Below, piece by piece: positions 45,334 through 57,145 of a DNA stretch of 64,000 nucleotides (positions are counted from its first letter, which is position 1; every line of letters starts with the position of its first letter). The DNA is from Antitrichia curtipendula (Eukaryota; Streptophyta; Bryopsida; Hypnales; Leucodontaceae): contig OX579635.1 of assembly GCA_951230915.1 (NCBI GenBank), positions 6,944,001-7,008,000 on the forward strand, read 5' to 3'. The position numbers were made by a program, and so were the translations under genes. The notes under the pieces are model-generated. The model saw nothing but the letters and a program-made list of their open reading frames with translations. It did not search any database and was not told the DNA's origin.

Positions 45334-47805
45334 CCAATTTGTCCTGCTCCATCATCGAAAACGCTAGCCCTCCCTTCCATGTGTTTAGAATAACCTCATC
45401 CTTTAGGGCCGTGACGGAAGACAGTTTCGGTAGAAGGGAGAAACGGAAATGCCCTTGGTCCCGAAGACGTGTATAGAAAGCCTGAAGTAGTCGTCACGGG
45501 TGCGAGACGTTGTGGATGGGCAGCACATACGGTGTCAAACCGCGAGCACTGAATAGCCCATCAGTCCTCGACAGCTAGTGTTCCAGTATTTTGCATTCGG
45601 TGTTCTGTTTTTGTCTTCAGTTCATGAGCATTGTTTTCCAAGTAGTCCTACAACACTAGGGCAAATGCACACTACAGTGATCCACTATGGACTATCACAG
45701 TCCATAGTTTCAGATGCTTATAAATTAATTCATTGAATTTGATCAAATTAAAACACACAAGTAATGAGAAGGACTTGTTTTTGCATTGTATACTTGATGT
45801 ATGAAATGACCTTAGAGGTTAATTAACAAAAATCCAATTATTATACAACAAAAAGACTTGATTATTCACTTTGTAAGGACTGTCACAGTCCATGTCATTT
45901 TCATTAAAGGACTCAAAAATTCAATGAAATTAAAAAGATATGGAATTCAATTTTCACATATAATGTGATATATACTAAGTAGTGAACATCTAGCTTGAAA
46001 CTATATCAAAATCTATCTTGTTTTCATAGATTTGGACTTTTAAATGATCAGAAAGGTGATATTTTGGGGAACATTTTTCATCTTGAAAAAATTGAAATTT
46101 AAGGATAGTGTCTGAACTAAATGTATTCCAATTCAGTTTATCTAGGGTGGCCCATTTTTAAAATTTGAAAATTGGTTGTTTAGAGGTAGTTGCATAAACA
46201 GGCTATTGCTGAGGTAGAATAGGACTCATCTAATTGGCCACGTGTACGACTCCAAGGCTTAGGATTTCAATCCCTTTCTCTCTCCACTCTTAGGTGTTAT
46301 TTTTGTTGTGTAAGCCGTTTATTAGCAACAGCCTTGGAATTGTCATTCCTTAGCAATGGTCTCTCAATTCTCATAGCACATCAACAATTTCTTAACTTTG
46401 AGTTGTGTTTAGGGTGGCATACATTGCGCGGCGGCGGTTTGTTAACTTTAAGGTGTATTTAGGGTGGTGTGCATTGCGTGGCACTAGTCTCTCAAGTCTC
46501 AAAGGCAAGCTTTTAGGATTGTGCAAATATCAAAATTCTCACAATATATTGATGGCTTCTTTGCTCTTTGCTCTCCCCTCTTGCTTTGGAAATTGAATAA
46601 CACGCCTATATCAATAGTGATGGTGAGGGTCTACGGTTGCCTCTTCAATTATTTTTTTAGGATTCAGCATACATTTGGAGTTTTTTTGCAAGATTTAGTG
46701 AATGTTTCTTAATGAGATGTCAAAAGCATTGTTTTTTTTATTGATATTCTATTTGACTTTGTGGGTTTGCAAGGTTAAGAGGTCTTCTTTACTAAGATGG
46801 GGTCAAAAGAAAAGCAACAATCACGAGCTGGTGTTTTGAGGCTAGGTCCTCGACAAAGGGCTCTTCTTCTAGCCGAGAATCTTATCACAAAGTCAACAAA
46901 TAGAGGACAGGCTTGCATCTCAAAATGCCAGGCAAGACAAAGGATTTGTAATTTCTAGTCTTAAAACACTTGAATGCATGAAAGATTTTCTAAGGTTTAG
47001 GAAAGAATAAAGCTCTAACTGATTTACAGGATAGGAACAACAATTACAGACTTTCCCAACATTGTGCATAAAAAAAATGACTTAGAATGTAATGGTCCTA
47101 AGATGAATTGTCAATGCGCATACATTTTAGAAGTTTGGTTCCTTTGGATGGCTTAGAAATGTAATAAGCTAATTCTTACACTTATTTTAGATAATGCGCA
47201 TTTTTTTATGGTCTAATAACAATATTGCCTTAACAGTGCACACCCTTAAAGTTTAATTTCTTAACAAACGTTGAAACTATTATTAAATTCATTACTAAGT
47301 TTATGATAACACGATACTATTGCTGGATATGAACTATACAAAATTAACAATCTTATCAAAGCACTGAAATCTTGAAATCCAATTGAAAACTTTATTTTAT
47401 ATTCAAGCATAATCAATACACTTATGGTTGATATTTAATAATGCTCAAAAAATAGCTATCCAACTTTAAATAATGCTTTGAATACTTATTTCACATGCTA
47501 TATAATGAGACTAGTTCAAATAAAACATAAATAAAAAAATCATAGTACTTAGATATAATATAGAATAATCTTACATAGATATGAGTTATTTGCCTCTACA
47601 ACATATACTATATTCTATACTATCATAAATCCTAACAGTCACCTAAAGAAAGTTTCCCTTCAACTAATCTTTGGTCATAAGTAGCTCTCTTCACTTCAAA
47701 ATCTGCCCTCTTCTCTATGATAGTCTTAGTAAGAGTCTTCCCTCTCCTTGGTATGGTGACTTCAAGACTTCCATCTAAAAGAAGATCTAACAACTTCTTT
47801 AAATG
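45334..47805. other. AT-rich region, no gene recognised
   Basis: Nothing coding is supported. A near-duplicate pair of about 40 bp (TTTAGGGTGGCATACATTGCG / TTTAGGGTGGTGTGCATTGCG) lies at about 46409 and 46457. The last 150 bases hold the 3' flank of the dioxygenase gene. Confidence 0.4.
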
Positions 47806-49206
47806 TCAAAATAAAGAAGCTTTTTGAAAAAACGCTAAATCAAGTTGGGTTTTTTTTTTCAAAACCCTTGTACAATGATGAAAGGTATTTGCTCTAAAAC
47901 AAAGTACATCCCCATCTCTTGGAACAAAACTAGTCTTAAATTCTGGAAATGCAAACAATGACACTTCTTCATCTTCTTCCACATAATCTGCAATGTAAAA
48001 CAATACATTTTTAATAGATGAGTTCTCAAAATCAAAATACATATAAACTAATTTCAAAACTTTAAACAAATGAAAAAACATACCTTTTTGTAGCCATATG
48101 ATAAATCCTAGATCATAGTCATCTTGATCAAGATGAAGACGGCAATTATAATCCTTTGTCATAGCAAATGTGGTGCAAGGAGATTTTCGAAGTGAAGCTT
48201 CACCATTAGCGAAGCCTTCAACTTGTAGAATCTTCCTGAGATGTGGAAAAATACTTGGATAATGAAGCGCCAATCTATCAGATACAAATTCGGCTAACTC
48301 CAAGGCAACTTTATAAACATCTGTGCGTTTGTGACTATACCTATATTTAAAAACATATTACACTATATTAAAAATTTAGAATAACCATGTAAATAAACTT
48401 CAACAAAGACAATAAAAACTATAAGACAATGAAAATACAAAATAAACTAAAAAGAAAGTTAGAATATATACCATCCTGTGTCACCCATACTCCACCGCAT
48501 CCCATATACATTCATTTTGCTTCCTTGGATTTTCTCCGACCGATCAACATAATCCCCATTTTCTCCAGATATGATGCCACTTTGCCCATCAATGCCAATT
48601 CTCTTTTACTAAATATTCTATTCCTTAAACTAGCGAAAAAAGAATTAGATGGCGAATCTTCCCTCCATGTCACAGGACAAGTCGACAAGAGACCCTCTTA
48701 TAACTAATCATTTGGATGTTTACTCCTGCATTAGTGGATTTGAGATCAGTCACCCATAGTTTATATTTGAAAACTTTCAAAACATGATCTTGAAAGTCTT
48801 CTTCACCTCGTGCACTAATAGCCTTGACAACTTTGCCATGGTCCTTAATGTGTTGGATAAGAGTCTTTGCCTTGAACTCTAAAATACACCCATGCTCTTC
48901 ACAATAAAACTTCTTCTCTCCAGCCATACATGTAAGTCCATGTGAAGCAAACAAGGGTAGTAAATTTTGAATTGTTTGGTTGTTTTTGTGTCCACTAGAA
49001 TTATAATGATGCAAAAGGTGCTTAGGATTGATTGGGACTTCCACTTCACAATAGTAACAAAAGTCTAATCCTAAAGAACCTCCTCCACATTCCTTCATCA
49101 ATTCCCAAATCAAATTGCCCTCAAAGGATTCATCATCAACCCCTGGATTAGGCTTCCTCTTCTTTGATCCATCGGCATTCCTCTTTTTTTTTTCCCACCC
49201 TGTCAT
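47806..49206 (-). CDS. TET/JBP-like 2-oxoglutarate/Fe(II) dioxygenase with two N-terminal zinc fingers
   Basis: Four exons on the minus strand, 48724-49206, 48472-48602, 48084-48340 and 47806-47987, join in phase through GT-AG introns of 121, 131 and 96 bp, giving about 350 residues. Residues 50-73 (C50, C53, H66/67, H73) and 102-123 (C102, C107, H119, H123) form two C2H2-like fingers. From about 175 the oxygenase follows: GDYVDRSEKIQGSK, VYGMRWSMGDTGWYSHKRTD, then MTKDYNCRLHLDQDD with the metal-binding H274-x-D276, DLGFIIWLQK, FKTSFVPRDGDVLCFRANTF and the distal H327/H328 before CTRV. This order and the final LAFFQK resemble TET/JBP-type enzymes, which oxidise 5-methylpyrimidines in DNA; substrate here is inferred. 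The third intron is a multiple of three without stops, so retention would also be translatable. An upstream exon is possible (CATGACAG|GG). No inactivating change is seen. It could instead be a related prolyl-hydroxylase-fold enzyme. Confidence 0.65.
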
Positions 49207-49341
49207 GTACACAAAGCATTGTTAATAAAAGAAGCAATTCTATTTTTTGATCATTTATATATATTCTATATAGCTAACTAATCAAATGGGTGAAAATAAA
49301 CTCCAATTAAAGTACAAGAATGAAAATTAACCTCTAATTGG

Positions 49342-49438
49342 AGTACTAGGGAGCAATACACAATGTATTGGCGCTTTCTTCCAACCTTTTAATAAGAAGT
49401 ACTAGGGAGCAATACACAATGTACTGGCGCTTTCTTCC
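49342..49438. repeat. 41-bp direct repeat, one mismatch
   Basis: Copies at 49342-49382 and 49398-49438 (AGTACTAGGGAGCAATACAC ... GGCGCTTTCTTCC) differ at one base and are separated by 15 bp. They lie about 140 bp upstream of the dioxygenase start codon, in its likely promoter. Confidence 0.9.
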
Positions 49439-49763
49439 TTACCGAAGTTATTTCACATTTCTACGCCTCAACTAGATCCTAGATCCTACATTCTACATCT
49501 TACATCCATATGCAACAGACCACACAGGAAACACACATATCCTATACATGAAATTCTATTCTTATACACTTATATGTAAAGTCAAAATTGAAGGCTTGCT
49601 TCAATAATTTATAAATTTGCCAAGCGCAACCTAGAGATCTCCATGTTATGATCAACCACATTGTAAAGTAATAGATACAAGGTTGTGCTCTCATAGTACC
49701 TGTAGAGAAGCAAAAGATCAGTAATGCACATACTTGTAGTCTTAAAGTTGCTTGCACTGAATC

Positions 49764-50141
49764 ATGTCATTCACAGACATGGAACTTCCGAGAACTTTTC
49801 TTTCCTGCACTGACTCAAGGTTTGGAAGTTCGCATTCAGTTTCCATCAGATCCTTTGAGATTAGTACATTACTAGAAAAAAAAAATTTACTCATGTACAA
49901 ACACTTGGTCCTACAGGAAAGCCTAGTACAACCTTTCAGAGAAAGGCCTACAAAATTGGATTGCGGACTACCTCATCTCAATACCATGAACACGGACAGG
50001 GCCACTGCATCCATGACAATATGCCCACCGATTGTGACGAAGAAGTCCAGTGAAGTGCCCAAAGTCAAACGTAAGCTCCCAACGTGGATGACGAAACCAG
50101 AGTTGTCCACCTCTGCCACCTACCTGCACAATCCTGAGTAA
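49764..50141 (+). CDS. Hypothetical ORF, 125 residues
   Basis: ATG-started open frame with a Lys/Pro/Thr-rich C-terminus (SSEVPKVKRKLPTWMTKPEL). No family recognised and no splice partners; it may be an exon fragment, element remnant or chance frame. Confidence 0.2.
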   Translation: MSFTDMELPRTFLSCTDSRFGSSHSVSIRSFEISTLLEKKNLLMYKHLVLQESLVQPFRERPTKLDCGLPHLNTMNTDRATASMTICPPIVTKKSSEVPKVKRKLPTWMTKPELSTSATYLHNPE

Positions 50142-50946
50142 GCTTCGTCAGAAAAAAATCAAACCAAAAAAAAAGGACCATGAACATCAACAACTTTGTG
50201 TCACAGGTCTAGTCTTCCAGTCTCGAATTGTGGCAGGCATTCATGGAAGACCTCTCGGTAGGCTTTGAAACCAGATTCTCTTCATAAGGAAAGCCAGTTT
50301 TTAATTCTCTGTTTCTGCTACTTTGAGCTGTAGATTACGTACTGGGACTAGCAATAGTCAAAGCTTTCTGAAAAATATTTTCTTGAAATTTCTATAAGTT
50401 GAATAGCTATTCACGTTCTTGTAAAGTAATGTAAGTACCGTTTGCTTTTTTGGGTAGTCATATAATGTCACATATTAATGAAAAACATGAGTTTCATACA
50501 CGAATGACTACATTCAGAGCTTGACATTCAAAACAGAGCTCTTCGTGTGATGCTGCACATTGAAGTCCAATATTCACTTGGAATTCTATTTCCAGTAATA
50601 TAGCTGACATTGCTATTCAAAGTAGAGGGATACAGTCCAGTGATGCAAAGCCTGCTATTCATGCAATAAACTTGGGGAAAACCTTCTTCTCTACAGGTTT
50701 AGGTTACCGTCAACCCTAATGATAGCGCCAAGAAGAAGTCGGCACAAATCTTTGATTCAGGCTTACCTGCTACTTTGCATTGAAATTACTAATGATTTCC
50801 TATTGTATGCCGTTGAAACAGTTTCCAAGCTTTCGGTTTCAGCATCAATCATCTCTACCTCACTTCCTCTATGTTACACCACATACATTCGTAAGTCAAA
50901 AACACTTGTAGCAACAATACTACTTCCAAAAAGGTAATCAATCACA
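50142..50946. other. No gene recognised
   Basis: Between the hypothetical frame and the second plus LTR. No coding, no convincing polypurine tract before the LTR. Confidence 0.35.
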
Positions 50947-52567
50947 AGTGAGCTCCCAATTTGTCACTTGGAACTCATAGAATTATTTTTTTGGAAATGT
51001 ACAATTTAAAGTTAAGAAAAATATACAAAAAACCATAAAAAGAGTGTAGAACCAAAATAGAGTTGTGACAGGGTTCCCACCGTGTTGACCGGCATCGTGG
51101 GACCATACGATGGCAAAACGAAGTCAACCAGGAGCCCTTTCCAACTCTCTCACACCTATCAAAGACCCTAGGCTATTCACATTTTTCAAAATAGGAGACC
51201 CCCAAGATCTAGGATTTTACATTGATTTGGTTTTTAAACTAAATTAGCCTACGATGGGTTTTTGGCCTCAGTATAGGGGTAAGGGGGGTTTGGGACTAAA
51301 CACGGTGTGAGCCCCCGATTCGTCACTCGGGACTCACGCTTTTCTTTTTGTTAATTATTATGATTTTGAGTGTAGTTTAAACGTAAAAAGACCTAAAAAG
51401 AGTGTAAGACCAAAATAGGTGTGGCACATACCCATATAGCATTTGGTCACTTATATCTATAATCCCCTCAAACTAAACCCAATTCCCATTGTAAATAGAC
51501 TAAAATCGGGATTCCGAGTGATTAAAACGGGTTTTTGGTAAATAGGGCTTAAACTGCCAAACCGAGGGCTAGGTAACCTCTTAGGGCTAGATTTGGTCCG
51601 AAGGAACACCGTTGAGGTCAGATAATCCATTCCCGACGATAGGTTTCACTTTCCCCATTTTACCGACGAAATAGCAGAAACCCCGAATTGTTAGCCTGCA
51701 GGAGTTACAACCTCATGACCGACGCCTGGGAGGAATCGGAGGATGCCGCATGTCATTTTGGGGTGGAAATCGCATTTGGAGATCAACGGCGAAATCGGTT
51801 TGCCAAGATTCCCCCCGACAAAGAAGATTCCCTGGTGGCCGGATTTTGAAGGAGAAGTCAAGATTTGGTTCTCCTCCGACCCTTGTGCAAAGTAAGAATG
51901 TTAGCTTGCACATCCTTTGTGGAATTCCATGAGAGGTTCCATAAAAAGTTTCGGAATTTTCTAACTTGCAGAAAATGTCTTTCCGAACGGTCAACCGCCA
52001 AAACCTACGATGGGAAATTCTTGGAAATTACCAGGTTGCGGTAAAATCTCACTAAAAATTAGAATAGCATCTTTTATGTTAATAAGATGCCCCAACAAGT
52101 TTCAAGACATTCCGATAGTCAGAAGTACCCGAACCGGCAAGATTCCCCGGAAATTGACAAATTTAAAGAATGCGGGAAAGTTGACCGGCGTCCCGGGAGC
52201 ATACGGAATCGGAATGAGGTCAAAATTGGGTCTTTTCTTACTCCCTTATACCTTTTAGAGAACTTAGGCTAGTTACTTTTCTCAGAAAGGTCAAACTCCA
52301 AAAACTGGGTTTTTACCTTAATTTGGTGTTCAGTTAGCGCTAAGTTTTGTTGAGTTTTTAGCGTCAAAATAGGGGGTTGGGGAACCCTTGGACTAAAAAT
52401 GGCCTTCTGAAGCCAATGGCGCAATCCGTTTGTGATTTGGAGTAAACCTCCAAAAGTTAGAGTTTTAATCCAGCGTAGAAAGTGAAAATCTAGAAGATTA
52501 GGATGAAAATCTTAATTGATAAGATTACCATGTAGGAAAAGAGAGGGGGGTGAGGGCCTTGGAAAAC

Positions 52568-52575
52568 TATATAAG
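52568..52575 (+). promoter_or_regulatory. LTR 3 TATA box (TATATAAG)
   Basis: TATATAAG followed by a T/C-rich start-like stretch, at the place corresponding to TATTTAAG in the other LTRs. Confidence 0.6.
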
Positions 52576-53030
52576 GGCTCTCATTTTCCTCTCATTTCAC
52601 CCCTTTAGGTTCATTTTGAACCTCTTTTCAAGTTTTGGGTCCATTTAGTTGGATTTTGGCCATTTTAGGCCACGTTGCCAAATTCTTGTGTTTTTGGAGC
52701 ATTTTTAGCTCCATTGTCACTCTTTCTCAAGCTCTCTTTGAAGGACATTGGGGTCCCTTCAAAGATTGCCTTGGTTTTCTTGTGTTTTTTTTGTACTACT
52801 TGTGTCTTTGTTGAACTTTTGAAGTCCTTGTACTAATCCTAGGGAATCCTCTTTATGTCCGGCTTGCCGCTTGGGGGAACCTCTAGTGCTCTAATTCTAA
52901 GTTCTTGGGTAGATTTGAGCATTACTAACTTGTGTTTAGAAGTCTTGAAGTACTAACCTCCACTAACACACGTAGTAGGAGTATCCTCGTTAAACTAACA
53001 CTTATTGTTTTTTTTTATATATTGCCCTTG

Positions 53031-53166
53031 TACGGCGAAGCTTTGTACCTCCTTGGTCTTAGTTGTGGAATATTTTTTGTGATTTTTGAAATACGGCGAA
53101 GCTTTGGACCCCCTTGGTCCTAGCTTGTGTGATTTTTAGTGATTTTTAGAACGACGGCGAAGCTTT
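53031..53166 (+). repeat. CGGCGAAGCTTTG motif, three copies (LTR 3)
   Basis: TACGGCGAAGCTTTG-type copies at about 53031, 53092 and 53154, spaced about 60 bp, with related flanks containing CCTTGGTC. The 13-bp core is identical in all three although the LTR backbone is diverged from LTR 1 and 2. Confidence 0.8.
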
Positions 53167-53334
53167 GACTTAGGATGTTTTAAAGAGACCACTAGTTGTT
53201 GGAAGGACTAGAATTTTAAGTGAAGCTTGAGCTTGTCAAGTCTTAGAAATCATCTTCAAAGTATTTTGTAAGAGTTAGGGGGAAAACCATCACCAAACCT
53301 GTGGGTGGTTAAATCCCACCAGTTGGGAGTAATC

Positions 53335-53605
53335 GGAAGCCTGACCATGACGAGAGCCTGACCAGAACAAGAGCCTGACAGAACGAGAGCCTGACCAGGA
53401 CGAGAGCCTGACCAAAACCGGCCCTGTCCGGTCACCGGCCCTGTCCAGTCAGCGCCTCTGGCCAGCCACCGGGACTGGACCAGTGACGCCTCGCCACGTG
53501 GCAGCAATTGACCGGGGGTACGGGAGAAGGGTTTCGACGTCGGCTTGCGGCTAAGGGTCCTGGCCAGTGGCGCCTCGCCACGTGGCAGCAACTGACCGGG
53601 AGTAC
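53335..53605 (+). repeat. LTR 3 minisatellite and GC-rich repeats
   Basis: Short GAGCCTGACCAGRACGA units repeat about four times (53335-53415), then CGCCTCGCCACGTGGCAGCA occurs twice (53486 and 53570). Confidence 0.75.
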
Positions 53606-54349
53606 GGGAGAGGGGCTCGCGACTGGGCTTCCGACTGAGGTCCCGATGCTGGCTTGCGATTGAGGGCTTCCGACTGGAGGGGCGGTGCTCCAGGTTTTGA
53701 GCTGCCTGGACAGGTTCGAGTTCTCATAGGGAAGTCAGAATTTTGGGAATACCTTCTCCCAAAACCAAATTAGGAATTTGATGCCAATTTCAATCTTTTC
53801 AAGCTAAGATTGAAGTTGCAATTCGAATTCAAAATTGGATAGGAACTTGTAAGAAGTCAAAAGGGAGAAGAAACCATTAGAGATTATAGAAATAGGAAGA
53901 GAAAAGTCTCAATTAGCAACGTTTCCATCACCAAAGGAGAGCCCAAAAAACATCATAGAAGGAAAAACCACTTAAAACTCTCATAGTACCCTTCAAGCTC
54001 TTGAGAACCACAATTGTAGAATGAGTTGAGAATGGGGAAGGTAGGAGGATGAAGGGAGATTAGGATTAGGGAGAATTGCTAAGAAATCTTGAAGAGTCAA
54101 TTTGGACCATTAGTTTTTGGATAAAATAATAATTGACTTAGAAGAAGATAGGAGTCAATTATTATTTAGGAGTCAAGAGTCAATTATTTATTCCAACTAG
54201 TCAACCTTTGGGATAACTAAATAATTGAGTAAGAATAGTGTAGAAAGAAAAGGAAGAAGGAGAGTTAGAAAGAAAAGGAAAGAATAGGAAAATTTGTATT
54301 AGAACCCAAACTTTAAGCGGTGAGCAAAAATACAAAAGCACTCTCAACC

Positions 54350-54412
54350 ATGGCGGACCAAGAATATTTGGATGAGCTCATCTCCAACACGGCGGATGAA
54401 GCTCAACTTGAG
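54350..54412 (+). CDS. 21-codon acidic LTR exon (LTR 3)
   Basis: ATG GCG GAC... opens 21 codons containing YLDELISNTADEA and ends at GAG|GTAACT. Only the DE.ISNT..(D/E)E core is shared with the other LTRs, but length, phase and donor position are the same. Confidence 0.55.
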
Positions 54413-55486
54413 GTAACTTACTAACTTTTACCTTTCTTTTGGAATTGTTTAGATTAGCAACTAAATACTTAGCCGGAACTTCAAGGTCGATTCAGAGAGT
54501 CTAAATTAGGATTTTTCCCAAGTTTATCTGTCAAAGTTGGTAGATTATGATTAGAGCTCTCCGAAAACACCTTAAACTTAGAATTTCGATCTAAAACGAA
54601 GGAGTTAGCTTTGGATGAAGTTTAGAGTAAAAATCGGATGAAAAAGATTTAGAAGTGTCCAAGTGAAAGTTAATTAGAAAATTAGCAAGTAGAAGTAATC
54701 TGAATCATAGGAGTGGAATTAAAAGTAAAATTCAAAAGTAGGATTAGTAGTAATCAACGGATGAATTTTGAGGAACCGATTAGCGGTCAAACTTCATCCA
54801 TCAATAACTTTTGCTAGGATAAGTTTAAAATCAAGTTAGAGACCATTTTGGAAAGCTTGAATTAGCCTCTTTGAGGAACAAATTTCAAAGTACTAAAAAT
54901 AGCAACTGACCAGAATCCATTCCAAGCTTCAAAGAGCAAGGGGGGATAGAATTAGGGTGTCCAAACGTGATTAAGGAAGAAAGTTAGCATTAGAATGTTA
55001 GAGTGACAACTTCAAGTGTTCCAATCGTAGTTCAAGCTTTGAGAAATACCAAGTTACCTAGAAGAAATAGAAGGATGAAATTTGGACCAGGAAAACGGAT
55101 GAAGTCAACTTAGATTAGTCCAATTAAGACTAAAACTTAGAATTTAGTTAGAGTTTCACTATATCAAACTAGGGTTTAAATTTAACGATTAATTGAAATA
55201 GGGAACAAGTCCAAAGTCATGGATGAAGTTTAATTTGCCCCGGAAAGGCTAAAACTTCATCCGTTGATATCTTTTGCTAGGAGAAGGGGATAGGGATGAA
55301 TTTTATGTTTTTAGAAATGGCATGAGATTCTCTACAACTTAGGATTGCTAAATTTAGACTGTAGCTAGTTTCGTTCAAAAATCACCGTGGCCTCTTTGAT
55401 TGAAGTAGTTTTGGTAGAAATTGTAATTGTTGCATTCTTTTTAAGTTTGATTGCAATTGTTGGTATTTAGGGACTTAGAAAAAAGA

Positions 55487-55511
55487 TCCATTGCTTGGAA
55501 GGCACAATGGA
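55487..55511 (+). promoter_or_regulatory. Conserved LTR 3'-end hairpin (LTR 3)
   Basis: Sequence identical to that of LTR 1 (TCCATTGCTTGGAAGGCACA then ATGGA) although the rest of LTR 3 is strongly diverged. Confidence 0.55.
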
Positions 55512-55799
55512 CCGACGTTAGGACACCCATAGGTTAGAATTTCTCGAAATACTAAGAACCTGGTTGTGTTTACTTATTTACCAAGGGTGGGTAAATAAGC
55601 GCTCACACACGGCGATCTGGAGCCAACGGCGCAATCCGTTTGACAATTGGAATTAATCTCCAAAAGTTAGGAGGTTGGTCCAACGTAGATGGTAGAAGTA
55701 GTTTTTTAGGATTAGGATGAAAATCTTTGAGGATGAGGATAAAAATCCAAGTTGATAAGGTTACCTTAGAACTCTGAGAGAGGTGTGGGCCCTTGGAAA

Positions 55800-55810
55800 C
55801 CTATTTAAGG
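55800..55810 (+). promoter_or_regulatory. LTR 2 TATA box
   Basis: CCTATTTAAGG followed by TCCCCATTTTTCTCTCTAGA, as in LTR 1. Confidence 0.55.
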
Positions 55811-56284
55811 TCCCCATTTTTCTCTCTAGAACACTCCCTTCATTTTGTTGTTGGATCCGTGGGTCCAAGTTATTTTGGATATTTTGGCATTTTAGCCAAG
55901 AAACCTCTACGGTGTTTTTGGAGCTCTTTTTAAACTCCATTGTTGTTAAAGTTCAAGCTTTGAAGTTCTTTGTGAAGTCCTTCTATCTTATTGGGTGTGT
56001 CATTTGGCTCTTTCTCTTCTTGTTTGTTTGGACTAACGGGTTCTTTTGTCAAGTATTCTTGGTTTGATTGTATTAATCCTAGAGCAACCCTCCACCGTAC
56101 CTTGGTGATGCCGCTTTGGGGGGCCTTTAGTGTGGATCTTTGAGTGCTGAAACTAACTTTTATCGTACTAACCCATGCATGTTAAGTGGCACTAACACTT
56201 GGAAGCATTCTTGCATTTAGAGCGACCCCATTTGGGAACCAACCTTTGTCTAAAGTTGTGTTCATTATGTGTAGGACCCCTAGA

Positions 56285-56485
56285 GACGGCGAAGCTTTGA
56301 ACTTGTCAGTGTCAGAAGTCCTAGATTGTGTGTGGGACCCCTAGAGACGGCGAAGCTTTGAACTTGTGAGTGCCAGAAGTCCTAAATTGTGTGTTAAAAC
56401 AGTAACCGGCGATGGAGCTTTGAACCTAGGGGTCTTAGGAAGTCCTAGAATTGATATTAAAACCACCAAGACAGCGAAGCTTTGA
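56285..56485 (+). repeat. CGGCGAAGCTTTG motif, four copies (LTR 2)
   Basis: Copies at about 56285 and 56345 (GAGACGGCGAAGCTTTGAAC in both), 56406 (CCGGCGATGGAGCTTTGAAC) and 56470 (GACAGCGAAGCTTTGAGC), again about 60 bp apart. Confidence 0.8.
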
Positions 56486-56809
56486 GCCCCCCTTATTACC
56501 AACTCCAAAGTTTAGTTTCCCAAACGTGTTTGGAAAACACCAAAGTTTAGCATCCAAAATATTAGAGACGAGAGCAGTAGTGAGAAACTTAGAGCCCCCC
56601 CCCCTCAACCGGTGGATTTACACCCTCTAGTTATCTCCACTAAACCTACATGTAGAATCCAGTAGTGTCTTAGCCTACCCAAAAACTTAGGACACCGTCC
56701 CAACTAGTTCACTCCCACGCCCAAAACCCAGGATTCCAACTTGTAAAAGAGAAGGAAAAACAAACAATACCAAAGAAATCCAACCAAACCCCCTCCATTC
56801 AGTTAAAAA

Positions 56810-57145
56810 GTTGGGATCAGTTTGTAAGGGGGTTGGGTTCAGTCACTGGATCAGGGCAGTCAATGGGGTTGGGTTCAATCGCTGGATCGGGCAAATCACG
56901 GGGTTGGGTTCAGTCGCTGGATCGGGTCCAGTCACGGGGTCGGTTCTAGTTACGGGGTTGAGTTTAGTCGCTGGGATCGGGACAATCACTGGGAGTTGGG
57001 GTCCTTAGAGGTCCAGTCACCGAGAGTCGGGGTCCTCAACTGGCCAGGGAGTTGGGGAGTCAGGGTCCTCAGCTGGTCCAGGGAGTTTGGAGAGTCGGGG
57101 TCCTCAGCTGGTCCAGGGAACTTGGAGAGTCGGGGTCCTCACTTG
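56810..57145 (+). repeat. LTR 2 minisatellites
   Basis: First block: GGGGTTGGGTTCAGTCRCTG plus GATCGGG, about six units (56825-56995). Second block: GAGAGTCGGGGTCCTCAGCT plus GGTCCAGGGA, about four units (57018-57145). Confidence 0.8.

Larger units (their letters stand above)
51301..55612 (+). mobile_element. LTR 3, solo LTR nested in LTR 2, perfect CACGG duplication
   Basis: Element 51306-55607 (4302 bp) begins TGTGAGCCCCCGATTCGTCA and ends AAATAAGCGCTCACA, with TG/CA termini and CACGG repeated at 51301-51305 and 55608-55612. The LTR 2 sequence GACTAAACACGGCGATCTGG is restored if the element is removed, as seen in the counterpart in LTR 1 at about 39798. It is a diverged subfamily with the same landmarks. 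No internal domain, so a solo LTR. Confidence 0.92.

Noticed and set aside
48603..48723. Frameshift in the dioxygenase-like gene
   Set aside because: An apparent frame break is explained by a 121-bp intron with GTAAAC donor, T-rich tract and AAAAG acceptor that joins in phase.
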